Source of the DNA: Acetobacteraceae bacterium
Lineage (GTDB): Bacteria; Pseudomonadota; Alphaproteobacteria; Acetobacterales; Acetobacteraceae
Length of the DNA: 64,000 nt
Direction of reading: 5' to 3'
Assembly: GCA_025354865.1 (NCBI GenBank)
Contig: JANXMB010000170.1
Coordinates: 1 to 64,000, forward strand
Shown here: piece after piece, positions 44,199 to 52,998 of the stretch
Position numbering within the stretch: position 1 is the stretch's first letter
Layout of the letters: the number at the start of each line of letters is the position of its first letter
Position numbers and translations under genes: made by a program
Notes under the pieces: generated by a model
Databases searched by the model: none
What the model was told of the DNA's origin: nothing
The model's input: only the letters and a program-made list of their open reading frames with translations

Positions 44199-45422
44199 CT
44201 ACCGCAGCCGCGACCCGGGATCCATCCCCAGCAACACCCGCCCGCCGATCGGATACCATTCCGGGGCGATCGTCACCGTCTGCCCGACCACCTGCAAATC
44301 CCGCCAGCATTCGGCCAACCGGCTGTCGCGCTCGAACGAGGTGCTGCCGCCGAGCCGGTACATCGCATTCATGACGTCCCGCGCACAATCGGCGGCAAAG
44401 GTGGTGGCCAGACGGCAGCGGGCTTTTTGTTGCAAGGTCACGTCTTCGCCTCGGGCAATTGTGTTCCAAAGTTCGGCAATCATGGCGGTGCGATGCGCGC
44501 GGCCGGCGCTCAACATCGCCTCCGCCCGGCCGACGGCTTCCTGCACCTGTGGATTGTCGCAGACCCGTGCGGCGCTCGCGCGTCCCCGGGGCACTTTTTC
44601 GACCGCGAGTGCGATCGCCGCCTCGATCCCCGCCCGCGCAATCCCGGTAATAACCGAACTATGATGCGGTCCGATCCAGCATTGGCTCGGCATTTGGAAC
44701 GTGGTGCCGGGCCATTTCGCCCATTGATTGTCGAGCGGAACGCCGGCATGGATCATGCAGCGTCGTTCCGGTAAAAACACGTTATCCACGGTCCAGTCGA
44801 AGCTGCCGGTGCCGCGCAGACCGGCGACGTCCCAGCTTCCCGGCACAGTAACGGTTTCGTCTTTGCGGAACACGCCGCGCCAGAAGGTGCCGCCATCGTC
44901 GCGCGTGCGCGGCACTCCGTCGTCGAGGATCTGGAAACTCCCCAGCATCCATTCGGCTTCGGGGCTGCCGCTGCCGAACCGCCAATGGCCGGAGACGCGA
45001 TAGCCGCCGGGCACCGACACGGCCGTGCCGCCACCCTGGACGGCGGTGCCGGCGCCGGTGGTGCCTTTGCCGCTGCCGTAGATCTCGGCGACGCCGTCGT
45101 CGGGCATGCCGAGCATGACGAGTTGCACGATGGTGTTGTTGGCAAGGTTCCAGCCGACGGAACCCATTCCTTCTGCCAGATTTTCGATGACACGGGTGAA
45201 GGTAATAGGATCGACCGCCAGCCCGCCGAGGGATTTGGGCACGACCATCCGATAGAACCCGGCTTCGCGCAGTTGCCCGACCAGCGCTTGCGGGAAGCAT
45301 TGTTCGGCCTCGATCCGGTCCTTGTGTCGGCGCAGTTCGGCTTGGATCGCCTTGGCGTCGCGCACGATCGTCAGGGCGTCGAAGTCGGTTGGCAGGCGCG
45401 TGTCGTCGGTTGTCGCGTCCAT
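44199..45422 (-). CDS. Acyl-CoA dehydrogenase-fold flavin monooxygenase (HsaA/group D type)
   Basis: The 407-residue protein has the ACAD fold but monooxygenase-type features: REAGFYRMVVPKSLGGLAVDP, NLANNTIVQLVMLGM, GGYRVSGHWRFGSGS, WDVAGLRGTGSFDWTVDNVFLP, and C-terminal AMYRLGGSTSFERDSRLAECWRD. The RLGGS and DSRLAECWRD blocks resemble HsaA or DszC-like two-component flavin-dependent monooxygenases that use FMNH2 or FADH2 from a separate reductase. No reductase gene is adjacent. Substrate unknown. A plain acyl-CoA dehydrogenase is less likely. Confidence 0.82.
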   Translation of the reverse strand: MDATTDDTRLPTDFDALTIVRDAKAIQAELRRHKDRIEAEQCFPQALVGQLREAGFYRMVVPKSLGGLAVDPITFTRVIENLAEGMGSVGWNLANNTIVQLVMLGMPDDGVAEIYGSGKGTTGAGTAVQGGGTAVSVPGGYRVSGHWRFGSGSPEAEWMLGSFQILDDGVPRTRDDGGTFWRGVFRKDETVTVPGSWDVAGLRGTGSFDWTVDNVFLPERRCMIHAGVPLDNQWAKWPGTTFQMPSQCWIGPHHSSVITGIARAGIEAAIALAVEKVPRGRASAARVCDNPQVQEAVGRAEAMLSAGRAHRTAMIAELWNTIARGEDVTLQQKARCRLATTFAADCARDVMNAMYRLGGSTSFERDSRLAECWRDLQVVGQTVTIAPEWYPIGGRVLLGMDPGSRLR

Positions 45423-45599
45423 GTCGGCTCTCCCTTTGCGCCGATCCTGCGCCGGGCGGTGGGCGCTGTCACCTTTGGCTGGTAGCGAACGGTTGCATCT
45501 CGCAACCGCGCCCGCATCCCGCCTGCTCCGGCGGCGCGGAAACGATTGACGGCGGACCGGCGGTGTCTTACCAATCGCGCTCCAACCAAGGAATCACCC

Positions 45600-46364
45600 A
45601 TGAACCCCGCGCAAGAGCTAAAGGTTTTCTGGCAGCCGGGTTGAACGAGTTGTTTGAAACTCAAGGAGTTTCTCTCGGTCCGTGCGATCGAGTTCGATTC
45701 GGTCAACATCCTCGCTGACCCCGAAGGCCCACCCGAACTGCAACGCCTCGGCGCCCGATCGATTCCCGTGCTGTCGCGCGGCGACGACTGGACATTCGCG
45801 CAGAATCTCAGCCATGTGGTCAAGTTCCTCGGCCTGAATGAGAACGCTGGGCCGGTGCTTTCGCCCGACGCCCTGGTCGGTCGGATGGATTTGTTCCTCA
45901 GTGCTGCCATTCGCAACGTCCGGCTGATGCCGGATCGGGAGATGGAGAGTCAGGCCCCCGGCCGGCCGCGCAGTTTCCGCGTGCTCAGCCATCATATCTT
46001 CCGGATCGTGGAAACCTTCCTGGAAGTCGCCGATGGGGCAGAATTGACCCATGCGCTGATTTCCACCGGCCCGTCGGACGATATGGCGACCTTCGTGTCG
46101 ATCTCCCAATACGGGCAAACCGTGTTGGATCGACTGCGGGTTTACTGGGGCGGCAAGGCGGATAAGTCCGGTCGGGAAACGGTGCAGACCTATTACGGTC
46201 CGCAATCGTTGCACGAGCTGATGGAACGCACGACCTGGCATTCTGGCCAGCACGTCCGGCAGTGGTTCATGCTGCTGGGTATGCACGGCGTCGTTCCCGA
46301 TGCGCCGCCGACCGACGACGCCTTCGTCGGCCTGCCGATGCCGAGTTCCGTCTGGGACGGCTGA
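45600..46364 (+). CDS. Glutaredoxin-like/DinB protein with in-frame TGA at CxxC position (candidate selenoprotein or nonsense allele)
   Basis: The track begins at TTG 45654, which has no ribosome-binding site. Reading in the same frame from ATG 45600, preceded by AAGGA, gives MNPAQELKVFWQPG, a TGA (45642-45644), then TSCLKLKEFLSV and the rest, 254 residues if the TGA is read through. The TGA falls exactly where the first Cys of the CxxC redox motif should be (UTSC). A cis-Pro SIPVL completes the thioredoxin fold. From about residue 105 a DinB-like four-helix domain follows, with ERTTWHSGQHVRQWF. Either Sec is inserted or the allele is broken. Confidence 0.7.
45642..45672 (+). promoter_or_regulatory. 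In-frame UGA plus downstream 17-nt hairpin (SECIS-like candidate)
   Basis: TGA at 45642-45644 is followed by 11 nt and then GAAACTC-AAG-GAGTTTC (45656-45672), a perfect 7-bp stem. The 11-nt spacing and 17-nt length match what I recall for the minimal E. coli fdhF SECIS hairpin. The 3-nt AAG loop lacks the G in its first two positions expected by common bacterial SECIS rules, so support is partial. Confidence 0.4.
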
Positions 46365-46382
46365 AACAACGAACGCTGCGAA

Positions 46383-46407
46383 CCGGGCTGCCCAACGAGC
46401 AGCCCGG
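46383..46407. terminator. Hairpin between convergent genes
   Basis: CCGGGCTGC / GCAGCCCGG, a perfect 9-bp stem with loop CCAACGA, lies in the 57-bp gap between the converging stops of the glutaredoxin-DinB gene and purC. Confidence 0.65.
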
Positions 46408-46421
46408 CGATCGCGGTCTCG

Positions 46422-47402
46422 CTACCGAAAATACCGCTCCAGATTGCGCCGAATGCGGGTCAGAACCGGCTCGGTCGTGTCGGGATAATCGAAAATCTGG
46501 CCGGTGATCCGCTCGAACGCGGCGATATAGACCTGCGCGGTTTCCAGCACGATATCCGTGGGGATCTCGGGGATCGGGTCCTTGTACGGGTCGCATCGCG
46601 CGGCGACCCAGGCGCGCATCACGTCCTTGTCGAAACTGTCCGGCCGCATGCCGGCTTCGAAGCGTTCCCGATACGACTCCTGGAACCAATAGCGGCTGCT
46701 GTCCGGCGTGTGGATTTCGTCCGCCAGCACGATGCGCCCCGACGCATCGGTGCCGAACTCGTATTTCGTATCGACCAGGATCAACCCATTCTGCGCCGCG
46801 ATCGCCCGGCCGCGTTCGAACAAAGCGAAGGCGTGGTCGGTGACTTCTTTCCATTGCGCGGCTGGCAGCAGGCCGGAGGAGACGATGGCCTCGGGCGTCA
46901 GCGGCATGTCGTGCGCGCCGTCCATCGCTTTCGTGGTCGGGGTGATAATGGGATGCGGCAGTGCCTGGTTGTCGCGCATCCCGTCGGGCATGGTCGCGCC
47001 GTACATCGTTCTTTCGCCGTTCTTATACATCGTCAGGATGGACGTCCCGGTTGTCCCGGCCAGATAGCCGCGCACCACGATTTCCACCGGCAGGATGTTC
47101 AAATGCTGGCCGACGACGACGTTGGGGTCGGGGTATTCCAGCGCGTGGTTGGCGCAGATGTCCTGCGTCGCCTCGAACCAGAACCGAGCGGTCTGGGTCA
47201 GCACCTGGCCTTTGCAGGGGATGCAGGCCAGAGCGATGTCGAAGGCACTGAGGCGGTCGCTCGCGATCAGGATGCGGCGGCCGTCCGGCAGATCGTAATT
47301 GTCTCGCACCTTGCCGCGATAATGCTTCGGCAATTCGGCAATGGTCGCGTCGTCCAGGATCGATCCAACCCGAGCGCGGAGCGCGGCGGAGATGGGGCTC
47401 AT
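46422..47402 (-). CDS. purC: Phosphoribosylaminoimidazole-succinocarboxamide synthase
   Basis: The 326-residue SAICAR synthetase has [65 protein letters not shown] and [12 protein letters not shown]. The length exceeds the short bacterial form (about 240) and fits the longer form also known in alphaproteobacteria. It joins CAIR and aspartate in purine synthesis. Its ATG overlaps the stop of an Fe-alcohol dehydrogenase gene (ATGA), an unusual coupling for a purine gene. Confidence 0.96.
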   Translation of the reverse strand: MSPISAALRARVGSILDDATIAELPKHYRGKVRDNYDLPDGRRILIASDRLSAFDIALACIPCKGQVLTQTARFWFEATQDICANHALEYPDPNVVVGQHLNILPVEIVVRGYLAGTTGTSILTMYKNGERTMYGATMPDGMRDNQALPHPIITPTTKAMDGAHDMPLTPEAIVSSGLLPAAQWKEVTDHAFALFERGRAIAAQNGLILVDTKYEFGTDASGRIVLADEIHTPDSSRYWFQESYRERFEAGMRPDSFDKDVMRAWVAARCDPYKDPIPEIPTDIVLETAQVYIAAFERITGQIFDYPDTTEPVLTRIRRNLERYFR

Positions 47403-48595
47403 GCGCCGGGCCGGTTGCTGGCGGCGCCGATCCAGACTTCCCGATACAGCGAAACGATCTCGGCCGCGTCCGGCACCCTCGGGTTATTGTTCGGGCTGCC
47501 CGATGCCAGCGCCTGTTCCGCCATCAGCGCCATTTTGCCGTACCAGGCGTCCTCGGTAATGCCGAATTCGGCCGGCGTCGGGACTTTGAGTTCTTTGTTC
47601 CAGGCTTCCAATCCGGCGACCAGTTTCGTGCCGGCGACGCCATCGCTGTCGGATGCGGCGGCGAAGCCGACCCGGCGCGCGGCCTCGGCATAGCGGGCGG
47701 GGGCGGCGCCGACCGAAAACCGGGTGATGGCGGGCATCAGCATGGCGTTCGACAGGCCGTGCGGCACGTGGAAATGTGCCCCGATCGGGCGAGACATGCC
47801 GTGTACCAGCGCGACGGAACTGTTGGAGAAGGCCAATCCCGCCTGTGTCGCCCCGATCGTCATGCCTTCCCGCGCGGCGGCGTTGCGCGGTTCGGTGTAG
47901 GCGGTGTGCAAATGGCGCCCGATCAGTTCCATCGCGGCCAGCGCGAAGGCGTCGGAAAACGGGTTCGCCCGTTTGGACACGTAGGCTTCCAGCGCATGGG
48001 TGAAACTATCGATGCCGGTGTCGGCGGTGGTGCGCGGCGGGACGGAGAAGGTCAGCTCGTAATCCACGATCGCCGCCAGCGGCAGGCAGCCGAAGCCGGC
48101 GATCAGCATTTTCTCGTCCCGCTCGTGGTCGGTGATGACGGTGAAGCGGGTGCATTCGCTGCCGGTGCCGGCGGTGGTGGGGATGGCGATCACTGGCATT
48201 TTCGCCACATCGGCGGCGAACGGCACCTTGTAATCGCGCATTTTGCCGTTGCCGAGGCCCAGGATCGCCATCGCCTTGGCGGTATCGATCGGCGATCCGC
48301 CGCCGAACCCGATCAGGCAATCGTAGTCCCCGGCGTTCATGGCGGCGACCCCGCGCTCGATCACGGTGTCGTCGGGTTCGGGCACGGTGTCGCTGAACAG
48401 GCCCGGTGCGATGCCGGCGGCTTCCAGCGGATCGAGCACCGACCGCACCAGGCCGAGGCGCACCATCATCGGATCGGTGACGATCAAGGGGCGGGACAGG
48501 CCGAATTTCGCCAGCACCTCGGCGACTTGTTTCACCGCGCCGCCGGCAACCAGCAGCATGCGGGGGGAGGCTATGTTGGCGTTGACAGTGGTCAT
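47399..48595 (-). CDS. Iron-containing (group III) alcohol dehydrogenase
   Basis: ATG 48595 gives 398 residues. The 590-residue track ORF adds unrelated upstream sequence. NAD-binding [15 protein letters not shown] and the metal site region [16 protein letters not shown] and [15 protein letters not shown] are present, with the His ligands in [21 protein letters not shown]. Such enzymes interconvert alcohols and aldehydes, with substrates ranging from ethanol to propanediol or maleylacetate. Its stop overlaps the purC start. The 273-bp upstream gap to the divergent RcnB-like gene probably holds both promoters. Confidence 0.92.
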   Translation of the reverse strand: MTTVNANIASPRMLLVAGGAVKQVAEVLAKFGLSRPLIVTDPMMVRLGLVRSVLDPLEAAGIAPGLFSDTVPEPDDTVIERGVAAMNAGDYDCLIGFGGGSPIDTAKAMAILGLGNGKMRDYKVPFAADVAKMPVIAIPTTAGTGSECTRFTVITDHERDEKMLIAGFGCLPLAAIVDYELTFSVPPRTTADTGIDSFTHALEAYVSKRANPFSDAFALAAMELIGRHLHTAYTEPRNAAAREGMTIGATQAGLAFSNSSVALVHGMSRPIGAHFHVPHGLSNAMLMPAITRFSVGAAPARYAEAARRVGFAAASDSDGVAGTKLVAGLEAWNKELKVPTPAEFGITEDAWYGKMALMAEQALASGSPNNNPRVPDAAEIVSLYREVWIGAASNRPGA

Positions 48596-48868
48596 GAGGT
48601 CGCTCCGGCAGATCGGTCGCGACGGTTTAGCCCGGCCCTGGCGCGGCGTCACGCTGCCCTTGCGCGCCTTGCGCCGATCGAGCGGCGGGATTGTGCGATC
48701 GCGATGGCCGGATCGGACAGTGTGCAGCGGGCGCCTCGCATTCGACGCATAGTGCGACCATATGCCCAGTGTCGGCGGACGATCGAGGCAAGGCTGCCTC
48801 GGGGGTTCGGACCGGAAATCCGGCCGAGGGTGCGAACCCGGCGGCCGCAACAGGATCGGAACTGTGCC

Positions 48869-49279
48869 ATGCGAAAAATCGCCATCGGGGCTTTGGCTCT
48901 GGCGCTGATGGCCGGCAATGCCGCCACCGCTTTTGCCCAGCATCGCGAGGAGGGGCGCGGCCGCGACGACGGGCGCCACGAGGAGCGTGCCGATCGCGAC
49001 CGGGATCGCGAGCGGGATCGCGACCGGGATCGGGACCGGGATCGCGACCGGGATCGGGACCGGGATCGCGACCGGGATCGGGATCGCGACCGGGATCGCA
49101 GTCATCCCGAATGGCGCGAGGGCTATCGTATGGACCACGACGACTGGAGCCGCGGCCGCCGGGACGATCACCTGAGCCCGCCGCCCGAGGGGTATGAATG
49201 GCGGGAGATCGACGGGCGCTTCGTTCTGGGCGTCATTGCGAACGGCATCGTCGCGGGCAGCGTCCTCAACCCGCGATAG
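48869..49279 (+). CDS. RcnB-family periplasmic protein with (Arg-Asp)n tract
   Basis: ATG 48869 gives 136 residues. Most of the 506-residue track ORF upstream is antisense to the alcohol dehydrogenase gene. A signal peptide ([20 protein letters not shown], cleavage near AFA-QH) leads into an extreme charged tract of Arg-Asp dipeptides (about residues 41-77), then the RcnB-type C-terminal domain: [30 protein letters not shown]. RcnB proteins are periplasmic and linked to nickel/cobalt homeostasis or envelope stress. The RD tract is encoded by a 6/12-bp tandem repeat and is likely variable in length. Confidence 0.84.
   Translation: MRKIAIGALALALMAGNAATAFAQHREEGRGRDDGRHEERADRDRDRERDRDRDRDRDRDRDRDRDRDRDRDRDRDRSHPEWREGYRMDHDDWSRGRRDDHLSPPPEGYEWREIDGRFVLGVIANGIVAGSVLNPR
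48991..49101 (+). repeat. In-frame 6/12-bp tandem repeat coding (Arg-Asp)n
   Basis: Alternating CGGGAT/CGCGAC-type hexamers encode about 18 Arg-Asp pairs with one Arg-Glu. Because the unit is a multiple of 3, slippage would change protein length without a frameshift. Confidence 0.9.
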
Positions 49280-50366
49280 CGGCGGTTTGCTCCCCCGCCG
49301 CCCGCCGTGCCGCGTACAACGCCAGACGGCGCGCAGCTAGCGGCGGAATCGGGCCGGCCGCCGTCGCCTCCGCCTCCGGCAATTCCGCCGCCCGATGGCA
49401 GGCCACGCTATGCCCGTCGGGGTGCCCGTCGGGGGAGGCCGAAAGGACAGGCGCCTCCGCCCGGCATCGCGCCACCGCAAACGGGCACCGCGTATGAAAC
49501 CGGCATCCGCTCGGCGGATCCATCGGGCTCGGCACATCCCCCGCAACCGTCTGCCGCCGCCCCGCTCGGCCCACCTCCGGGCGCGGAATCGCCGCCAGCA
49601 ACGTGCGCGTGTACGGGTGGCGAGGCCGGGCGAACAGCGCCGCCGCTGGGCCGATTTCGACAATCTGGCCGAGGTACATGACCGCGACCCGGTCCGCCAT
49701 ATGCTTCACCACCGCCAAATCGTGGGCGATGAACAAATAGGACAAACCCAACCGCCGTTGCAGGTCTTTCAACAGGTTGACGACCTGCGCCTGCACCGAC
49801 ACATCCAGCGCCGAGACCGGCTCGTCGCACACGATCAGCGACGGCTCCACCGCTAAAGCGCGGGCGATCCCGATGCGCTGGCGTTGCCCGCCGGAGAATT
49901 CGTGCGGATACCGCTGCGCATGGTACTCCGCCAACCCCACCAACCCCAATAGCTCGGCCACCCGTGCCCGACGCGACGCGGCGTTGCCGATTTTGTGCAC
50001 GATCAGCGGCTCCTCCAGCGTTTCGCCCACGGTCATCCGTGGATTGAGGGAGGCGAAAGGGTCCTGGAACACGATCTGCATGCGTTTGCGCAGGGCGCGC
50101 AGGGGTTCGCCGGTCAGGGCGGCGATGTCCTGGCCCTCGAACCGGATGGCGCCGGCGGTCGGCTCGATCAGGCGCAGCACCAGCCGGGCGGTGGTGGATT
50201 TGCCGCAGCCGGATTCGCCAACCAGGGCCAGGGTTTCCCCCCGATCCAGGCTGAACGACACCCCGTCCACCGCGCGCACGACGCCAGCCGAGCGGCGGAA
50301 GATCGCGCCGCGTTTGGCGGTGAAATGGCGGGCGAGGCCGGCGATTTCCAGCAGCGGGGCGGTCAC
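49266..50366 (-). CDS. Oligopeptide/dipeptide ABC transporter ATP-binding protein (DppF type)
   Basis: GTG 50366 overlaps the stop of the upstream ATPase gene (GTGA), giving 366 residues. Walker A is [16 protein letters not shown], the Q-loop [17 protein letters not shown], signature LSGG-type [16 protein letters not shown], and Walker [18 protein letters not shown]. The C-terminal oligopeptide-type cysteine motif is present ([14 protein letters not shown]), which marks Dpp/Opp ATPases. It energises uptake of peptides or similar solutes with its partner ATPase. No permease or binding-protein gene lies in the window. Confidence 0.91.
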   Translation of the reverse strand: MTAPLLEIAGLARHFTAKRGAIFRRSAGVVRAVDGVSFSLDRGETLALVGESGCGKSTTARLVLRLIEPTAGAIRFEGQDIAALTGEPLRALRKRMQIVFQDPFASLNPRMTVGETLEEPLIVHKIGNAASRRARVAELLGLVGLAEYHAQRYPHEFSGGQRQRIGIARALAVEPSLIVCDEPVSALDVSVQAQVVNLLKDLQRRLGLSYLFIAHDLAVVKHMADRVAVMYLGQIVEIGPAAALFARPRHPYTRTLLAAIPRPEVGRAGRRQTVAGDVPSPMDPPSGCRFHTRCPFAVARCRAEAPVLSASPDGHPDGHSVACHRAAELPEAEATAAGPIPPLAARRLALYAARRAAGEQTAAIAG

Positions 50367-51334
50367 AGGGCCTCCACCGGGGCGCGCAAGCAGGCGACGG
50401 TGTGGTTTACGCCGAGAGCGCGCAGCGGCGGCGCGGTTGTCGTGCAATCCGGGCCGACGAAGACGCAGCGCGGGTTGAACCGACAGCCGGGCGGCGGATC
50501 GAACGGCGGCGGCACCGTGCCCTCGATTGCCAGCAGCCGATCGGCGGTGGTTTCGATGCGCGGGATCGAACCGAGAAGGCCCAGCGTATAGGGGTGTTGC
50601 GGGTCCTCGAACAAAGCGGGGGCAGGGGCGTGCTCGACGATTTTGCCGGCGTACATGACCGCGATGTCGTCCGCCATTTCTGCGACTACGCCGAGGTCGT
50701 GGGTAATCAGCACGATCGCCATCCCGGTTTCCTGCTGCAACCCACGCAGCAGATCGAGGATTTGCGCCTGCACGGTGACGTCCAAGGCGGTGGTCGGTTC
50801 GTCGGCGATCAGCAGATCGGGCTCGCACGCCAAGGCCATCGCGATCATCACACGCTGGCGCATGCCGCCGGACATCTGGTGCGGATATTCGCCGAAGCGC
50901 CGATCCGGTGCGGGGATGCGCACCCGGTCCAGCGCTGCGATGGCGCGCTGGCGCAAGGCGGCGGCGGATGCGCCGGGGTCGTGCGCGCGCATCGCCTCCA
51001 CGATTTGTGCCCCCGCCGTGTAGACGGGGTTGAGGGAGGTCATCGGCTCCTGAAAGATCATCCCGATGCGGCGGCCGCGAATGGCGCGCATGTCCGCCGC
51101 CGGCAGTGTCAGCAGGTCGCGCCCGTCGAACAGGATGCGCCCGGCGGCGACCCGGCCGGGCTGCGGGACCAACCGCATCGCCGAGAGCGAGAGCATGGAT
51201 TTGCCGCAGCCGGATTCGCCGACGATGCCCAGGGTTTTGCCGCGTTCGACCGACAGATCGACCCCGTCCACCGCCGCGACGTCCCCGTTCGGGGTGCGAA
51301 AGACGGTGCGCAGTCCCTCGATCCGGAGCAGCAC
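50363..51334 (-). CDS. Oligopeptide/dipeptide ABC transporter ATP-binding protein (DppD type)
   Basis: The 323-residue ATPase has Walker [34 protein letters not shown], signature [16 protein letters not shown], Walker [18 protein letters not shown], and the C-terminal [14 protein letters not shown] motif of Dpp/Opp ATPases. It should pair with the DppF-type subunit encoded immediately downstream. The permeases and the periplasmic binding protein must be encoded elsewhere, so the substrate cannot be inferred from context. Confidence 0.91.
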   Translation of the reverse strand: MLLRIEGLRTVFRTPNGDVAAVDGVDLSVERGKTLGIVGESGCGKSMLSLSAMRLVPQPGRVAAGRILFDGRDLLTLPAADMRAIRGRRIGMIFQEPMTSLNPVYTAGAQIVEAMRAHDPGASAAALRQRAIAALDRVRIPAPDRRFGEYPHQMSGGMRQRVMIAMALACEPDLLIADEPTTALDVTVQAQILDLLRGLQQETGMAIVLITHDLGVVAEMADDIAVMYAGKIVEHAPAPALFEDPQHPYTLGLLGSIPRIETTADRLLAIEGTVPPPFDPPPGCRFNPRCVFVGPDCTTTAPPLRALGVNHTVACLRAPVEAL

Positions 51335-51401
51335 CTTAGCGCCCGATGCCAGCAGGAGGATGCGTCGGATTCCCGGATCGTGTGCGCGAACGCATCGCGC
51401 T

Positions 51402-52181
51402 TTAGCTGCGGTGGTCGGATGCGCCGCCTTCGATCAGTTGCAGCGCCGCGTCCCACACCATCTCGTAATGGGCGGCGTCGCTTTCGAAGCTGTGGAACTG
51501 GTCGGACGTGTGCTGGCTGACCGCGTGCGGCGGCAGCACCACCGGCTGGCCCATGGACAAAGCGACGACCTGCGCGGCGCAGGCGCGTTCCAGCATGTAA
51601 ATCATGTGGAAGGCCTCGGCGATCGAGCTACCGCCGACCAGCAGGCCGTGGTTGCGCAGGATCATCGCCTTGTGGGTGCCGAGGTCGCCGACCAGACGCG
51701 CCCGCTCGTTCAGATCGAGGGCGATGCCTTCGTAATCGTGGTAGGCGATGCGGCCGTAGAATTTCTGCGCGTGCTGCGACAGCGGCAGCAGCCCGTCCTT
51801 CATCGCCGAAACAGCGATCCCGGCCGAGGTGTGGGTATGCACCACGCACATCAGATCGGGCCGCGCCATGTGAACGGCGGAATGAATGGTGAAGCCGGCC
51901 GCATTCACCTTGCGGCTGGACAGGTCGCCCTGTTCGACCACGTTGCCCTCGGTATCGATCTTGACCAGATCGGACGCCCGCATCTGGTGGAAATTCACCC
52001 CGTACTTATTGATCAGGAAATGATGTTCCGGACCGGGCAGCCGAGCGCTGAGATGGGTGTAGATGAAATCCGTCCAGCGGTGATGCGCCACCAGCCGGTA
52101 CAGCGCCGCGAGGTCGCAACGAATGCGCCACTCGGTTTCGGAGACGCCGTGCATCCGGGCAGGGTTCGCGACGACGTTCAT
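51402..52181 (-). CDS. Class II aldolase/adducin family protein
   Basis: ATG 52181 gives 259 residues. The track start at 52256 lies inside the ftsB gene. The fold is shown by LAALYRLVAHHRWTDFIYTHLSAR, VNAAGFTIHSAVHMARPD, the zinc-binding CVVHTHTSAGIAVSAM, and ILRNHGLLVGGSSIAEAF. The first two His ligands (HTH) and a later His (RNHG) are present. Members include fuculose-phosphate aldolases, but many, like this one, are uncharacterised. It lies just upstream of the Dpp-type ATPase genes with 67 bp between. Confidence 0.88.
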   Translation of the reverse strand: MNVVANPARMHGVSETEWRIRCDLAALYRLVAHHRWTDFIYTHLSARLPGPEHHFLINKYGVNFHQMRASDLVKIDTEGNVVEQGDLSSRKVNAAGFTIHSAVHMARPDLMCVVHTHTSAGIAVSAMKDGLLPLSQHAQKFYGRIAYHDYEGIALDLNERARLVGDLGTHKAMILRNHGLLVGGSSIAEAFHMIYMLERACAAQVVALSMGQPVVLPPHAVSQHTSDQFHSFESDAAHYEMVWDAALQLIEGGASDHRS

Positions 52182-52200
52182 GCAGGCCACTCCGTGACGG

Positions 52201-52530
52201 TTAAAACAGCTTCTCGGTCGGCGCGTACTGCACCACCACGTCGGTCGGCTCCGCAAGGTTCAACATCGCGCGTGCCCGCTCGTCGAGCGTGTCGGGATCG
52301 AGGTTCGATGCCTTCAGCCCGGCGACCCGACGCGCCCAGCCGTCCCGTTCGGCACGCGCTGCGGTGTTATCCGCCTGCACCCGATGCAGCATGTCCTGGC
52401 GTTCGGCGCTGGCGACCAGGCCGTGATTGCCCTTCGTCGCGTTCCATCCGAAGAACGCGGCCAGGCACAGGAAGAATGCCGGCGCGAGCACCGCCTTCAG
52501 CCTTCGCTTGACAATCGCCCACAAAGCCAT
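52201..52530 (-). CDS. ftsB: Septum formation initiator FtsB
   Basis: The 109-residue protein starts at ATG 52530, preceded by GGAAGGG. It has a single transmembrane helix near the N-terminus (VLAPAFFLCLAAFFGWNA), a coiled-coil segment (about residues 40-75, DMLHRVQADNTAARAERDGW), and a C-terminal periplasmic tail (LDERARAMLNLAEPTDVVV). It is a late cell-division protein that forms FtsQLB. It is not next to eno or pdhA here, unlike in many alphaproteobacteria. Confidence 0.85.
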   Translation of the reverse strand: MALWAIVKRRLKAVLAPAFFLCLAAFFGWNATKGNHGLVASAERQDMLHRVQADNTAARAERDGWARRVAGLKASNLDPDTLDERARAMLNLAEPTDVVVQYAPTEKLF

Positions 52531-52675
52531 CGTTCGCCCTTCCGCCCGAGTCGGTAACATAGACCATGCTCCCGCAGAAGTGAAAGAGTCTGCCGCGATT
52601 TAGCCGGATATTTGCCACGATTATTGGGCACATATACCGCACCGGCCACCTCGATCGGCCGGGAAGGAGGGTTCC

Positions 52676-52906
52676 GTGAAGACACGTATCGTTGTTTTGG
52701 CTGCCCTGGCGTCCGTCTTTGTCGCGAGCGCCGCTGCCCCCGCATTTGCCGATCGCGACGATTGGCGCCGCCGCGAATGGCGGGAACACGAATGGCGCGA
52801 GCACGAATGGCGGGAACATCGCCACTGGCGCCCGACCTATTACGCTCCACCGCCAGCCTATTACTACGCCCCGCCGGTCGTCGGGTTCGGCTTCGGCGTT
52901 CGGTAA
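52676..52906 (+). CDS. Small secreted repeat protein (WREHE, PPPAYYYAPP)
   Basis: The 76-residue protein starts at GTG with a strong GGAAGGAGG site. A signal peptide (MKTRIVVLAALASVFVAS, cleavage near AFA-DR) precedes four tandem five-residue units of the WREHE type and a Tyr/Pro-rich tail (YYAPPPAYYYAPP) ending in GFGFGVR. I recognise no family. The His/Glu/Arg-rich repeat could bind metal, and the Tyr/Pro-rich tail resembles periplasmic or outer-membrane small proteins. It is followed by a strong bidirectional hairpin. Confidence 0.75.
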   Translation: MKTRIVVLAALASVFVASAAAPAFADRDDWRRREWREHEWREHEWREHRHWRPTYYAPPPAYYYAPPVVGFGFGVR

Positions 52907-52937
52907 TTTCTCCCGGGCGCGCCCCCTGTGGGGCCAA

Positions 52938-52974
52938 CTGCAACCCGCTCCGTCGAAACCGGAGCGGATTGCAG
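52938..52974. terminator. Bidirectional hairpin terminator between convergent genes
   Basis: The arms CTGCAACCCGCTCCG and CGGAGCGGATTGCAG are 15 bp with one mismatch, loop TCGAAAC. It lies between the stop of the small secreted protein gene and the stop of the ABM-domain gene. Confidence 0.78.
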
Positions 52975-52998
52975 CCCCCGGCATAACATCCAGGCCGG

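Noticed and set aside
45654-46364. Start of the glutaredoxin-DinB protein at TTG 45654 as listed in the track
   Set aside because: It lacks a ribosome-binding site and would remove the first beta strand and half of the CxxC motif; ATG 45600 has both a good site and the family N-terminus.
47759-48868. N-terminal extension of the RcnB-like ORF
   Set aside because: It is antisense to the Fe-alcohol dehydrogenase; a clean signal peptide starts at 48869.
48596-48868. Possible tRNA or structured RNA in the alcohol dehydrogenase/RcnB gap
   Set aside because: A CCGGAAATCCGG hairpin and a GGGTTCG-like string are present, but no cloverleaf can be drawn.
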